Shown here: positions 24,411 to 32,304 of the stretch, piece by piece
How the letters are laid out: every line of letters begins with the position of its first letter
How positions within the stretch are numbered: the first letter of the stretch is position 1
Assembly: GCA_016292215.1 (NCBI GenBank)
Contig: JAEFBB010000013.1
Coordinates: 1-51,120 of the forward strand
Length of the DNA: 51,120 nucleotides
Direction of reading: 5' to 3'
Origin: Saccharofermentans sp.
GTDB lineage: Bacteria; Bacillota; Clostridia; Saccharofermentanales; Saccharofermentanaceae
Notes under the pieces: generated by a model
Told to the model about the DNA's origin: nothing
Database searches by the model: none
What the model saw: only the letters and a program-made list of their open reading frames with translations
Program-made: the position numbers and the translations under genes

Positions 24411-25346
24411 TTACGCTGCGGTTAACTTCTTTTCATTTTTCAGAACGACACCTGCGATGACAGCTGTCAGGATCACAAAGGGGATCATGGCTACAAGACC
24501 GTTCATGCCCGGGCCGAAGACCATGAGCTTATTGATCTTTTCGAGATGCTCGGCATTAAGAACCACCTGGTACATGGTGAATGCCGCGTTGACTGATCCG
24601 TGGAGGAGTGCAGGGATCCAGATGCACTTTGTCTTCTCGTAGATTATCTCATGGAGAACTCCGAGCGCAATGCAGCATATCGTGAACGTGACAAGGCCTA
24701 AGACAGGCGCGCCGATATATTCCGAGCCGTACTCGAATCCTGCGAGAAGCATTGCAGGAAAGTGGAATGCTGCCCAGATGGCGCCGCCGATGAACCACGT
24801 CCTGACCCTTCCGAATCTTTTGCCGAGCTCGGGATACAGGAACCCTCTCCAGCCGGCCTCTTCACCGATGGCAAAAAACATATTTACTACCGGTGCGTAA
24901 GTTATGCATTGGAGCATTGATATCAGTATCATTCCTGTTGTGCTTATGCCGGCAGATGCAAGAGCGTTGTCGAGTGCCGATGCGTCCATTCCTGCTTCTT
25001 CATATGAATTGGCCAGGTATGACAGGTCAGTCGAGAAAAGCTCCGGCCAGATAGCAAAGAATACTACGAATCCCAGGATCTCCATAACCATCGGGACAAA
25101 CATGCAAAAGAGTATCCACTTGAAATTGCCCTTGAGTTTAGGCTTCCACCCCATGCCCTTAAAATCTGCTTTTGCGATGAGTGCTGCAATAAGCGGCGCG
25201 AACATGCAAATTGCCAGGCTTCCCTGGAAGATCAATGTGCCGGTCATTCCGCCTATGCTGTTGCCGATGAGCGCCCCTGCGATCTGAAGGCCCCATGCGA
25301 GGAGCATTACAATGATCAGGTACTTTATTACTTTCTTCTTATCCAT
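24411..25346 (-). CDS. CPBP family intramembrane metalloprotease
   Basis: A 311-residue membrane protein, first gene of its operon. The start at 25346 follows GGGAGAGA; an in-frame ATG at 25370 does not. About eight helices. The active-site motifs are IGEEAGWRGFLYPELGKRFG (E-E-x-x-x-R), AAFHFPAMLL (His) and ALLHGSVNAAF (His/Asn). This is the PrsW-unrelated, CAAX-protease-like subfamily often called immunity CPBP. It shares the operon with a YtrA-like regulator and a DUF5808 protein, an arrangement suggesting regulated response to membrane-active agents; inference only. Confidence 0.88.
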   Translation of the reverse strand: MDKKKVIKYLIIVMLLAWGLQIAGALIGNSIGGMTGTLIFQGSLAICMFAPLIAALIAKADFKGMGWKPKLKGNFKWILFCMFVPMVMEILGFVVFFAIWPELFSTDLSYLANSYEEAGMDASALDNALASAGISTTGMILISMLQCITYAPVVNMFFAIGEEAGWRGFLYPELGKRFGRVRTWFIGGAIWAAFHFPAMLLAGFEYGSEYIGAPVLGLVTFTICCIALGVLHEIIYEKTKCIWIPALLHGSVNAAFTMYQVVLNAEHLEKINKLMVFGPGMNGLVAMIPFVILTAVIAGVVLKNEKKLTAA

Positions 25347-25398
25347 ACAATCTCTCCCTTTCTTTGACATACACGCGCTATTCCGGATGTGTGTATGC

Positions 25399-25423
25399 TT
25401 TGTATTAGTTGTGCTAATACAAA
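25399..25423 (-). promoter_or_regulatory. probable GntR/YtrA operator
   Basis: Perfect 10-bp arms TTTGTATTAG (25399-25408) and CTAATACAAA (25414-25423) with a 5-base spacer. It abuts the -10 box of the minus-strand operon that encodes the YtrA-type regulator. Confidence 0.75.
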
Positions 25424-25450
25424 CTATACAACCTTTTTCGCGGTTGTCAA
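25423..25450 (-). promoter_or_regulatory. promoter of CPBP-GntR-DUF5808 operon
   Basis: On the minus strand: TTGACA (25450-25445), 16-bp spacer, TATAGT (25428-25423). Near-consensus. Confidence 0.78.
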
Positions 25451-25480
25451 GTGGTGTTGGGAGTGGGCTGCGTTTGTTGC

Positions 25481-25572
25481 TTTTGCCCCTGGAGGGCCTG
25501 TTTTAGCTGTCTGGGGGCAAATTTTCTGCTTTTTTGCCCCTGAGCGCAGTTTTTCGCTTCTCCGGGGGCAAA
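25481..25572. repeat. GGGGCAAA palindromic array, 51-bp period
   Basis: TTTGCCCC at 25482 and 25533 and GGGGGCAAA at 25513 and 25564 alternate, both with a 51-bp period, so each neighbour pair forms a hairpin. The third loop, GAGCGCAGTTTTTCGCTTC, is in reverse the GCGAAAAACTGC loop core of other arrays. It fills the gap between two minus-strand operons. Confidence 0.78.
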
Positions 25573-25634
25573 TCGAAAAGGGGTGTCGCTGATCTGAGCG
25601 CAGCCCCGGTTTAGATTGATGTTAAGGAAAAGTA

Positions 25635-26120
25635 TCAGGCCCTGTTAGTTTCCCGCGGCGACTCTGACTCCATAGACAGCTCATTGATGACCTTGATGTC
25701 GGCCTTGAGCCTCTTGTACTCGATGACCGTCATTATGACGTATGTCACTGCATAGCCGGAAAGCGTGCTGATGAACGCGGCGGGATACTTATGGAGCTGC
25801 CACAGGAGCATGGTGATGCCGACGCTGACCACGGAAGTGATCACGAAGTAGACGATGCTCTGGATCAAAAAGCCCATTTTCTCGACTTCGTAGATCAATG
25901 CGGACAATGCGAAGGTCACGCCTATGATGCCGTAAAGGAAGACGTTGATGTATGCCGCGATCGTTACGGAAGGGAAGAGCGCGACGTAATCGGGCGACAT
26001 CGAGTTGAAGCCCGTCATGCCTTTGGCGTTCATGATGATGTCGATGATGAGGTTTACCAAAAGCCCTGCAAAGGATGAGAGCACAAAGCTTGTAATGCCT
26101 CTTTTCAGAACTTCTTTCAT
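25635..26120 (-). CDS. DUF3021 family membrane protein
   Basis: A 161-residue protein with four transmembrane helices (about 8-28, 45-75, 78-105, 110-132) and a charged C-terminal helix KADIKVINELSMESES. The fold and the position after a LytTR gene identify DUF3021. These proteins act with LytTR regulators, probably restraining them at the membrane. Its ATG overlaps the LytTR stop as ATGA, so the two are translationally coupled. Last gene of the ABC-LytTR-DUF3021 operon. Confidence 0.88.
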   Translation of the reverse strand: MKEVLKRGITSFVLSSFAGLLVNLIIDIIMNAKGMTGFNSMSPDYVALFPSVTIAAYINVFLYGIIGVTFALSALIYEVEKMGFLIQSIVYFVITSVVSVGITMLLWQLHKYPAAFISTLSGYAVTYVIMTVIEYKRLKADIKVINELSMESESPRETNRA

Positions 26121-26581
26121 GCTTTGCCCTCCGGTCTTTCCTTCGTAAGCTTCTCTTTGATCTTTGCGACGTTCCTTCTAGAGACATATGTCTCGTATCC
26201 GGTCTTGAGCACGAGCCTGATCGTGCCCGTGATGCTCATGTCGAGCGACTTTATCTTGTGGATGTTTATAATCTCAGATTTGGATATCCTTATGAAATTC
26301 GCATCGCCGAGTTCATGCTCTAATTCATAGAGTTTTTTCTGCACGGCATAGCGCCCGTCGCCCGTGAGGACTATGACGCGCTGGCCTTCCGAATAAGCAG
26401 ACAGGATCTCGGTCCTCCTGATCATCCTTTTGTTGCCTTTCTCGTCCGTGCCCGGAATGTTGTAGTCATATATCTCGTGCAGTTCACCGACTACAGCCCT
26501 GACCTCGTCCGTCAGGGCGTTGCTGCAAACGTGGAGCTCTATCTCCTTATACTTGTTGTCGGTTTCTGTAAGGATCTTCAT
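26117..26581 (-). CDS. LytTR DNA-binding regulator (stand-alone)
   Basis: A 154-residue protein. Residues 1-50 form a short N-terminal segment (MKILTETDNKYKEIELHVCSN); residues 50-148 are a LytTR domain with AYSEGQRVIVLTGDGRYAVQKKLYELEHEL, FIRISKSEIINIHKI and GYETYVSRRNVAKIKEKL. There is no receiver domain. The stand-alone LytTR plus DUF3021 pair (LrgAB/HdrRM-like systems) controls its own operon in related bacteria. Two LytTR boxes, 21 bp apart, lie in the promoter region of this operon at 28310-28339. Confidence 0.92.
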   Translation of the reverse strand: MKILTETDNKYKEIELHVCSNALTDEVRAVVGELHEIYDYNIPGTDEKGNKRMIRRTEILSAYSEGQRVIVLTGDGRYAVQKKLYELEHELGDANFIRISKSEIINIHKIKSLDMSITGTIRLVLKTGYETYVSRRNVAKIKEKLTKERPEGKA

Positions 26582-26597
26582 GCCCAGAGTATATCAT

Positions 26598-27368
26598 TTA
26601 CCTCTGGTCAGCGCGCATCCTTCCCTTAAAAACAATGCTTGCAATAAGCGTCAGTATAAAGGCCGCGAAAACAACTACCCCAAGCGGCAGCAAGAATTCT
26701 TTTACTCCGAACTCCAGATCTATCGCTGAGCGCGCGAGCTTGGTGGCATAGAGGAAAGGCAGGCATCTTCCAAGCTTATACATAAAGCCGCCTACACCTT
26801 CTACGTCAAACCAGATGCCGCCTAACATCGCGCCCAAAGAGATGATGATCGAGCAGATCCCCGGAGCTGCCTTCTCGTTGAAGAACGTGCCGAAGAGGAA
26901 TCCTATGCTTGAGAACATCAGCGCTGAAGGGATGACTGCGGCTACCGCAAGAAGAAGTCCTGCGATGTTTAATGAATAACCGGAGATAAGGCTTATTATG
27001 ATCGCTGCGATAAGCGAGAAGCATACCTGAATGACTGCGGTCAGGAGCATCGGGAGGATGTAGCCCCATACGAAGTTGCCGCTCTTCATCGGCGAAGAAT
27101 AAAGTCTTGTGAGGAACGCGCCGCTCCTGTCCTTTGCGACTGCAATTGCCGTGAAGAGCATGATGAACATCTGTCCGAAGACCGCGATGCCGCCTGCGAG
27201 GTTATCGATCCTGAAGAGCGTGTTGCCGGCTTCCTTCGGGATGGCGGAATTTACGATGGACATGATGATGAGCATCACGATCGGGAAGGCGATGCAGAAG
27301 ATCCAGCTAAGCGGGTCCCTTACGACTTCTATCAGATTCCTTTTTGCGAAAACTATTGTTCTTCTCAT
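26598..27368 (-). CDS. ABC-2 type transporter permease
   Basis: A 256-residue membrane protein with six helices in the ABC-2 arrangement: amphipathic start RRTIVFAKRNLIEVVRDPLSW, FCIAFPIVMLIIMSI, then FGQMFIMLFTAIAVAKDRSGAFLTRLYSSPMKSGNFVWGYILPMLL, and PGICSIIISLGAMLGGIWFD. It forms an exporter with the ATPase encoded 13 bases upstream. Substrate unknown; linkage to LytTR/DUF3021 suggests drug, bacteriocin or lipid export. Confidence 0.9.
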   Translation of the reverse strand: MRRTIVFAKRNLIEVVRDPLSWIFCIAFPIVMLIIMSIVNSAIPKEAGNTLFRIDNLAGGIAVFGQMFIMLFTAIAVAKDRSGAFLTRLYSSPMKSGNFVWGYILPMLLTAVIQVCFSLIAAIIISLISGYSLNIAGLLLAVAAVIPSALMFSSIGFLFGTFFNEKAAPGICSIIISLGAMLGGIWFDVEGVGGFMYKLGRCLPFLYATKLARSAIDLEFGVKEFLLPLGVVVFAAFILTLIASIVFKGRMRADQR

Positions 27369-27381
27369 TGTCTTGATCTCC

Positions 27382-28179
27382 TTATTCCATCTTCCCGGCG
27401 GCGCTCACGGATTCATCATCTTCCGTCTTCTTGGGGGCGCTCACGGATTCATCATCTTCCATCTTCTCCGCGATGCTTACGAAAACATCCTCGAGGCCTT
27501 TCTTGCCCGTCAAATTCTCGAGTTCTTCAAGCGTGCCGATCGCCATTACCCTGCCTTCGTTCATGATGACTATCCTGTCTGCCAGCGCCTGCGCCTCTTC
27601 CATGTAGTGTGTGGTGAGGACGATCGTCATGTTCTTCTTGAGTGCCTCGATCTCGCGCCAGAGCTGTCTTCTCGCGAGGACGTCAAGTCCTAAAGTAGGT
27701 TCATCGAGGAAGAGCACCTTCGGTTCACCGATGATCGCCATCGCGATCGAGAGTTTTCTTTTGTAGCCGCCGGATAAGAGCTTTGACTTCTTGTCTTTGA
27801 ATTCTTCGAGACCGAATGCCTTGATGGTTTTCTCTACGGCTTTGGCAGACTTTTCCTTGGGAAGGTAGAGGTCAGCCATGAACTCGAGGTTCTCTTTGAC
27901 TGTCAGGTTTTCCGCGACGGACGTGTCCTGCGGTGATACGCCGACCAGTCGTTTTACTTCTTCGGAATCCTTGATGACATCGCGGCCCATGATCTCTGCC
28001 TTGCCTTCGGAGGGCTTGGTCAGGCACGTGAGCATCTTGACCGTCGTGGTCTTGCCCGCGCCGTTGACGCCGAGCAGCGCGATGAGCTCGCCCTCATTGA
28101 CTGTCAGGGTCAGGCCTGCGACTGCCGTCTTGTCCTTGTACCTTTTGATAAGGCCTTCTGTCTTGATTGCATATCCCAT
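27382..28179 (-). CDS. ABC transporter ATP-binding protein
   Basis: A 265-residue ATPase. Walker A GVNGAGKT (about 38-45), Q-loop VSPQDTS, signature LSGGYKRKLS, Walker B VLFLDEPTLGLD and switch TTHYMEEA are intact. The C-terminal tail carries two near-identical copies of EDDESVSA, separated by 14 residues (KMEDDESVSAPKK, KTEDDESVSAAGK), from a tandem 42-bp duplication at about 27390-27470. It is the first gene of the exporter-LytTR-DUF3021 operon, and GGAGA precedes the ATG. DrrA/NatA-like family. Confidence 0.93.
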   Translation of the reverse strand: MGYAIKTEGLIKRYKDKTAVAGLTLTVNEGELIALLGVNGAGKTTTVKMLTCLTKPSEGKAEIMGRDVIKDSEEVKRLVGVSPQDTSVAENLTVKENLEFMADLYLPKEKSAKAVEKTIKAFGLEEFKDKKSKLLSGGYKRKLSIAMAIIGEPKVLFLDEPTLGLDVLARRQLWREIEALKKNMTIVLTTHYMEEAQALADRIVIMNEGRVMAIGTLEELENLTGKKGLEDVFVSIAEKMEDDESVSAPKKTEDDESVSAAGKME

Positions 28180-28203
28180 ATTCCAATCTCCTTTTCTTTG
28201 CCG

Positions 28204-28263
28204 GGGTCAGACCCGCAAATGTTTTAGCTTTGTTGGTCAGCCCCGCATATGTTTTGTCTTTGC
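28204..28263. repeat. 30-bp tandem repeat, two copies
   Basis: GGTCAGACCCGCAAATG and GGTCAGCCCCGCATATG start two 30-bp units with matching TTTT-CTTTG ends. They lie in the 5' leader of the ABC operon. Confidence 0.6.
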
Positions 28264-28270
28264 TGAGGCG

Positions 28271-28339
28271 ATATTAGCAGGGGACAGGGCGGCTTTAAAT
28301 AAAAAACACATGAACGGTCGTTCCTGATATATGAACGGC
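28271..28339 (-). promoter_or_regulatory. ABC-LytTR operon promoter with two LytTR boxes
   Basis: On the minus strand: ACCGTTCAT (28318-28310) and GCCGTTCAT (28339-28331), 21 bp apart. The first matches the LytTR-box consensus (W-M-M-GTT-N-R-K) at every position, the second at all but one. Nine-bp repeats with a 12-bp gap are the LytTR architecture. Downstream lie TTTAAA (28299-28294), 17 bp and TAATAT (28276-28271). The boxes end about 10 bp before the -35, as expected for activation by the operon's own LytTR protein. Confidence 0.75.
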
Positions 28340-28433
28340 TGGCCGGGGCATAGTCCGTGTGTCCCGGATTATTGGCGAGAACTCTTTCGACATAAACAAG
28401 AACGGCTGGTCGGGGCATAGTCCGTGTGTCCCG
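28333..28433. repeat. 34-bp direct repeat, 67-bp period
   Basis: GAACGGCTGG followed by YCGGGGCATAGTCC and GTGTGTCCCG occurs at 28333-28366 and 28400-28433 with a single difference. It overlaps the distal LytTR box. Confidence 0.7.
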
Positions 28434-28436
28434 AAG

Positions 28437-28531
28437 GTTTCTGTATTTATTCGTGCAAAAGCCGCCTCAAAAATACAGAAAATCGCGTTTTTCTGTATTT
28501 TTCGCCCTTATTTTCGAGCAATAAATACAGA
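28437..28531. repeat. AAATACAG palindromic array, 52-bp period
   Basis: CTGTATTT at 28441 and 28493 and AAATACAG at 28471 and 28523 alternate, each with a 52-bp period. Loops contain TCGTGCAAAAGCCGCCT and TCGCG, matching the loop core of other arrays. It separates the LytTR promoter region from the deacetylase gene. Confidence 0.78.
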
Positions 28532-28570
28532 AGGCAGCGGCGCGGCCGCGAAAAAAGGAATCTACCCTCG

Positions 28571-28576
28571 TATAAT
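28571..28576 (+). promoter_or_regulatory. -10 box of deacetylase gene
   Basis: TATAAT, 47 bases before the ATG at 28623. No -35 match at the right distance. Confidence 0.4.
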
Positions 28577-28622
28577 CCTAAGGTGTTACAATTAGGCAAA
28601 CTTTATAAATTACCGGGGAAAT

Positions 28623-29762
28623 ATGAAAACACGTAAATTCACAACCTATCTTCTCCTCGCGTCCCTGACGGCCACGATGCTCGCCGGATGCGGAAAGACC
28701 ACAACAGATACCACCATCGAGCTCACCATGGCACCGACCAGCAGTGAGACGACGATGCCCACTGAGACTACGCCCGAGACCAGCACGTTCACGACTTACA
28801 CTCTTGAAGAGTACAAGAGCGCAGGGGTCAACGAGCTCAATTCAGTGCCGATCCTCATGTACCACAGGGTCTACGGCATGACCAACGCCGAGACCGAGTA
28901 CACGGGCGGCAATGTTGACAAGGACGGCTACAACAGGACGTCGGAGGCTTTCGAGGCGGACCTGAGAAGCTACTATGCGATGGGTTACCGCATGATGAGG
29001 CTCAACGATTATGTTGACGGCTATATCGATGTGCCGTTCGGCTACAGCCCCCTGATCCTCACGTTCGATGACGGCATCAGGGACGTCGTGCTCCAGGGCT
29101 GGAACGGCGACGGTTCGCCGATCTTCGACCCCACGTGCGCCATCGGCATCCTGGAGAAGATCAAGGCTGAATATCCTGACTACAATGTCACGGCGACGTT
29201 CTTCGTGAACTCTACGCTCTTCGGCAACAGCACGGAAGACGACCACAAGGTAATGAAGTGGATGGTCGACAACGGCTACGACATCGGCAACCACACCTAC
29301 GACCACGTCAAGCTCGGAGGGTGCAGTGCTGATGAGATCGAGAAGCAGGTCGGCTCGATGTATAAGCTTTTAGACAGCATCATTCCTGACCAGTACGTAA
29401 GGATCATCGCCCTGCCGTACGGCTCGCCCGAATCGATGAGCGCTGACAAGCCGCAGTACGAGAAGATCTTATCGGGCACATACGACGGCTTCACATACAC
29501 GACGAAGGCCGCGCTCCTGTGCGCCTGGACGAGATCGTATTCGCCCTTCGTAAGAGACTACAACAACACCGCGATCAGAAGGATCCGCGGCTACGATAAC
29601 AACGGAAAAGAGTGGGACATCAAGATGAATTTCGACCAGCTCAACGACGGCAAGAGATTTATCTCTGACGGCGATCCCAACACGATCGTTTTCCCTGAGG
29701 CCGACAACGCGAGCGGCACGTGGCTCAAGAACACGTTCGGGCACCAGGTCATCACATACTGA
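28623..29762 (+). CDS. polysaccharide deacetylase family lipoprotein
   Basis: A 379-residue lipoprotein. Signal peptide with lipobox LAGC (C23), then a Thr-rich linker (24-62). The NodB-like catalytic domain starts at VPILMYHRV and has LTFDDGIRD (the TFDDG metal and base motif), ATFFVNSTLFG, DIGNHTYDHVKL (the H-T-x-x-H motif) and IIALPYGSPESM (the R/LPYG motif). Such enzymes remove N-acetyl groups from peptidoglycan or other glycans outside the membrane. The inserted segment between MYHRV and LTFDDG is usual for this subfamily. It ends 1 base before an RNA methyltransferase gene, so they are probably cotranscribed although unrelated. Confidence 0.88.
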   Translation: MKTRKFTTYLLLASLTATMLAGCGKTTTDTTIELTMAPTSSETTMPTETTPETSTFTTYTLEEYKSAGVNELNSVPILMYHRVYGMTNAETEYTGGNVDKDGYNRTSEAFEADLRSYYAMGYRMMRLNDYVDGYIDVPFGYSPLILTFDDGIRDVVLQGWNGDGSPIFDPTCAIGILEKIKAEYPDYNVTATFFVNSTLFGNSTEDDHKVMKWMVDNGYDIGNHTYDHVKLGGCSADEIEKQVGSMYKLLDSIIPDQYVRIIALPYGSPESMSADKPQYEKILSGTYDGFTYTTKAALLCAWTRSYSPFVRDYNNTAIRRIRGYDNNGKEWDIKMNFDQLNDGKRFISDGDPNTIVFPEADNASGTWLKNTFGHQVITY

Positions 29763-29763
29763 T

Positions 29764-30594
29764 ATGAATCTTATCGAAGTCAAGGACATCAACGCGCCGG
29801 AGATGGATATTTTCGCGAGGGTCACCGAGCCGCAGCTAAGGCTTAAGGGTGAATTTCTTGCCGAGACCGCCAGCGTTATCCTGCGCGCGCTCGAAAACGG
29901 CTGCGAACCCGTATCGATGCTCGTCGAGACCGGGCGTCTGGAAGCCGAGGCAGGGCCTGTCTTTGAAGCGGTCGAAAAGTTCTTAGGCAAGGATTTTCTT
30001 GACGCCCTCCCGGTATATGTCGCGGAGCAGGAGGTCGTGATAAACATGACCGGCCACCATCTGGCTCGCGGCCTTTGGATGGTGATGAAGAGAAAGCCTG
30101 AGATCTCCTTGGAAGAATTCTGCAGGGGCAAAAAGCGTATCGCAGTCTTGTTCGATGTTGTAAATCCGATGAATGTCGGGGCGATCATAAGATCTGCGGC
30201 AGCGCTCGGGATGGACGGCGTGCTGCTCACGCATCCGTCGGTCGATCCGCTCACAAGGCGCACCGCGAGAGTCAGCATGGGTACTGTTTTCCAGATTCCG
30301 TGGGCAAAGGCAGGCAGGGAGGAATCCGAAGGGACGAACCTCATCAAGGTCCTTCAGTCGCACGGCTTTAAGACTGTAGCGATGGCGCTGACTTCTGACT
30401 CGACGAGCGTCGACAACGATGAGATCCGCGCCAACGATAAGCTCGCGGTAGTGCTCGGCACGGAAGGCACGGGGCTGCCCAAGGACGTTATCGCTTCATG
30501 CGATTACCGCGTCATGATACCCATGTTTCACGGCGTCGATTCGCTGAACGTCGCGGCTGCCAGCGCCATAAGCTTTTGGGAATTGATGAAGTAA
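29764..30594 (+). CDS. TrmH/SpoU family RNA 2'-O-methyltransferase
   Basis: A 276-residue SPOUT enzyme. The N-terminal 110 residues are a substrate-binding region with RLKGEFLAETASVI. The catalytic domain has the three knot motifs: VLFDVVNPMNVGAIIRSAAALG (motif 1, N and R), VVLGTEGTGLPKDVI (motif 2) and IPMFHGVDSLNVAAASAI (motif 3). It transfers methyl from SAM to a ribose 2'-OH in rRNA or tRNA; the exact nucleotide cannot be read from sequence. It begins one base after the deacetylase stop, with no strong ribosome-binding site, so translation may be coupled. Confidence 0.9.
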   Translation: MNLIEVKDINAPEMDIFARVTEPQLRLKGEFLAETASVILRALENGCEPVSMLVETGRLEAEAGPVFEAVEKFLGKDFLDALPVYVAEQEVVINMTGHHLARGLWMVMKRKPEISLEEFCRGKKRIAVLFDVVNPMNVGAIIRSAAALGMDGVLLTHPSVDPLTRRTARVSMGTVFQIPWAKAGREESEGTNLIKVLQSHGFKTVAMALTSDSTSVDNDEIRANDKLAVVLGTEGTGLPKDVIASCDYRVMIPMFHGVDSLNVAAASAISFWELMK

Positions 30595-30701
30595 TCTTGC
30601 TTCTGCATAAAAGCACACCTCTCGAGAAAATCCACGTCGGCTAGCCCCCGGAGGCTCACATGCAGGGCCTGTAATAAGGAACGTTTTAAGCGTAAGACAA
30701 A

Positions 30702-30730
30702 TTGACAAACGCCCGGATTGAAAATAAAAT
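30702..30730 (+). promoter_or_regulatory. promoter of cyclic-nucleotide-binding protein
   Basis: TTGACA (30702-30707), 17-bp spacer, TAAAAT (30725-30730). GAAAGGGG precedes the ATG at 30803. Confidence 0.82.
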
Positions 30731-30802
30731 CTTTTGTATATATTCGCAAAGTGATTTTGAGGATTTATCAACATTTTCCGAAAGACAGAAAGGGGTTACA
30801 AA

Positions 30803-31717
30803 ATGAGTACGATCGAGAAGACATTCAATGATGGTGAGATCATCATAAAAGAAGGAGATAATGGTAATACTTTCTATCAGCTTTTGGAAGGTAAAGTCGG
30901 AGTTTACAAGAACTACGGCAAGAACGACCAGGTCCAGGTAGCGATCCTCGAGCAGGGCCAGTATTTCGGCGAAATGGCAGTCATCGAGAACTATCCCCGC
31001 AGCTCCACAGTAGTTGCAGAGGGCGCAGCAAAGGTCATCGAGATCGCAGCTGAAGAGATGGGCGAATACATCGCCCAGAATCCCGGCAAGATCCTCGACA
31101 TCATGACTCTCCTCGCATCCAGAGTCAAGAAGATGACAGAAGACTGCAACGAAGCCAAGAAGGTCTTAGACGACATCCGCAAGGCTAACTCCAGCAAGAA
31201 CTACGACAGCTTCTTCGCTAACATGATGCAGCAGTCCATCTTCCTCACATCAAAGAACTTCCGCTTAGAGCGCCCGAGTGCCGAGTCCCTCCGCGAAGCA
31301 GCAGAGGCAGTCTCCGGCCAGAAGCCCGACGACGCAGTCACATACAACTACGGCACGATCATCTTCAAGGAAGGCGAAGTCGGCAAGTGCATGTACATCG
31401 TCCACAGCGGTAAGGTCGGTGTCTACAAGAACTACGGCGCAGTCGACGAAGTCAAGCTCTCTGAAGTCGTTCCTGTTGCTTGCTTTGGCGAGCTCGGCAT
31501 GCTCACAGGCGACGCCCGCAACGCAACAGCAGTTGCAGAAGTCGGCGACACCGAAGTCGAGATCATCCGCCCCGAAGACCTCGAAAAGGTTTTCAAGAAC
31601 ACCCCCAAGAAGATCGAGCTCATCCTCAAGAACCTCTCTTTCCGCCTGAGAAACATCACATACGATTATTTCAAGGCCTGCAAGGAGATCTACGAGACAA
31701 GAGGCAACGAAGACTGA
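30803..31717 (+). CDS. protein with two cyclic-nucleotide-binding domains
   Basis: A 304-residue cytoplasmic protein. Domain 1 (about 5-115) has the binding cassette YFGEMAVIENYPRSSTVVAEG; domain 2 (about 180-295) has CFGELGMLTGDARNATAVAEV. Both keep FGE and the arginine that contacts the cyclic phosphate, so nucleotide binding is plausible. There is no DNA-binding, kinase or channel domain. The two domains are joined by a helical linker. It may be an adaptor sensing cAMP or another cyclic nucleotide; partner unknown. Codon use is noticeably biased to C-ending codons, which suggests high expression. A strong promoter and terminator make it a single-gene unit. Confidence 0.85.
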   Translation: MSTIEKTFNDGEIIIKEGDNGNTFYQLLEGKVGVYKNYGKNDQVQVAILEQGQYFGEMAVIENYPRSSTVVAEGAAKVIEIAAEEMGEYIAQNPGKILDIMTLLASRVKKMTEDCNEAKKVLDDIRKANSSKNYDSFFANMMQQSIFLTSKNFRLERPSAESLREAAEAVSGQKPDDAVTYNYGTIIFKEGEVGKCMYIVHSGKVGVYKNYGAVDEVKLSEVVPVACFGELGMLTGDARNATAVAEVGDTEVEIIRPEDLEKVFKNTPKKIELILKNLSFRLRNITYDYFKACKEIYETRGNED

Positions 31718-31747
31718 GTTTTTGTTCGCTTTGATAGTGTTTATCCG

Positions 31748-31775
31748 GGGGCTGCCCAAGTGGCGGCCCCTTTTT
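31748..31775 (+). terminator. intrinsic terminator
   Basis: GGGGCTGCC (31748-31756) pairs with GGCGGCCCC (31762-31770) with one G-T pair, followed by five T. Confidence 0.9.
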
Positions 31776-31788
31776 GTGCGGGGGTGTG

Positions 31789-31880
31789 GTTTCCTTTTTT
31801 GCGCGGCGGTTTTCCTGCTTTTTGCGCGGGTAGTTTTCCTGCTTTTTGCGCGGGCAGTTTTCCTGCTTTTTGCGCGGCTG
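31789..31880. repeat. 24-bp tandem repeat
   Basis: TTTTCCTGCTTTTTGCGCGG recurs at 31810, 31834 and 31858 (exact 24-bp period), with a degenerate copy before. It leads directly into the 63-bp palindrome array. Confidence 0.75.
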
Positions 31881-31887
31881 CGCGGGT

Positions 31888-32304
31888 GACGGGTAAAAAT
31901 GTGTGAATGGGTTGATTTACCCGTCTGTTTTTTCGCGAAGACGAGTGTGTGACGGGTAAAATCTCGAAAAAGGGTTGATTTACCCGTCGTTATTCTTGCG
32001 CGACCGCGCGCATGACGTACTAAATCACGAAAAATGGCTGTTTAGTACGTCGGATTTCCTGCCAGGTAGTATGCATGACGGATAAAAACGAGAAAATGGC
32101 TGGTTTTATCCGTATTTTTCCTCGTGAAGACGTCTGTAAGACGGGTAAAATCGTGAAAAACGCCTGATTTACCCGTATTTTTCATTTCGAAGGCGCCAAA
32201 ACGACGTACTAAATCGCGAAAATGGCCATTTTAGTACGTCATCTCCTCCGCAGGGCCAAAAACACTACGGATAAAAACGCGAAAAAAGCGACTTTTATCC
32301 GACG
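31888..32304. repeat. seven-unit palindrome array with exact 63-bp period
   Basis: Units begin at 31888, 31951, 32014, 32077, 32140, 32203 and 32266. All six intervals are exactly 63 bp. Each unit has a 9-11-bp left arm, a 16-18-base loop and the matching right arm, then about 26 bp of spacer. Three arm types alternate: GACGGGTAAA (units 1, 2, 5), GACGTACTAAA (3, 6) and GACGGATAAAA (4, 7). Loops share a core near CGCGAAAAnnGGCTG. There is no open frame across it. It fills the 808-base gap after the terminator at 31775. Confidence 0.92.

Noticed and set aside
31888..32304. CRISPR array
   Set aside because: Regular spacing invites this call, but the repeated parts differ among units, the spacers resemble one another, the hairpin arms vary, and no cas gene is in the window.
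31888..32304. Coding repeat of 21 codons (63 is divisible by 3)
   Set aside because: All frames are broken by stops within the array; no frame continues across more than a few units, and palindromic arms explain the period better.
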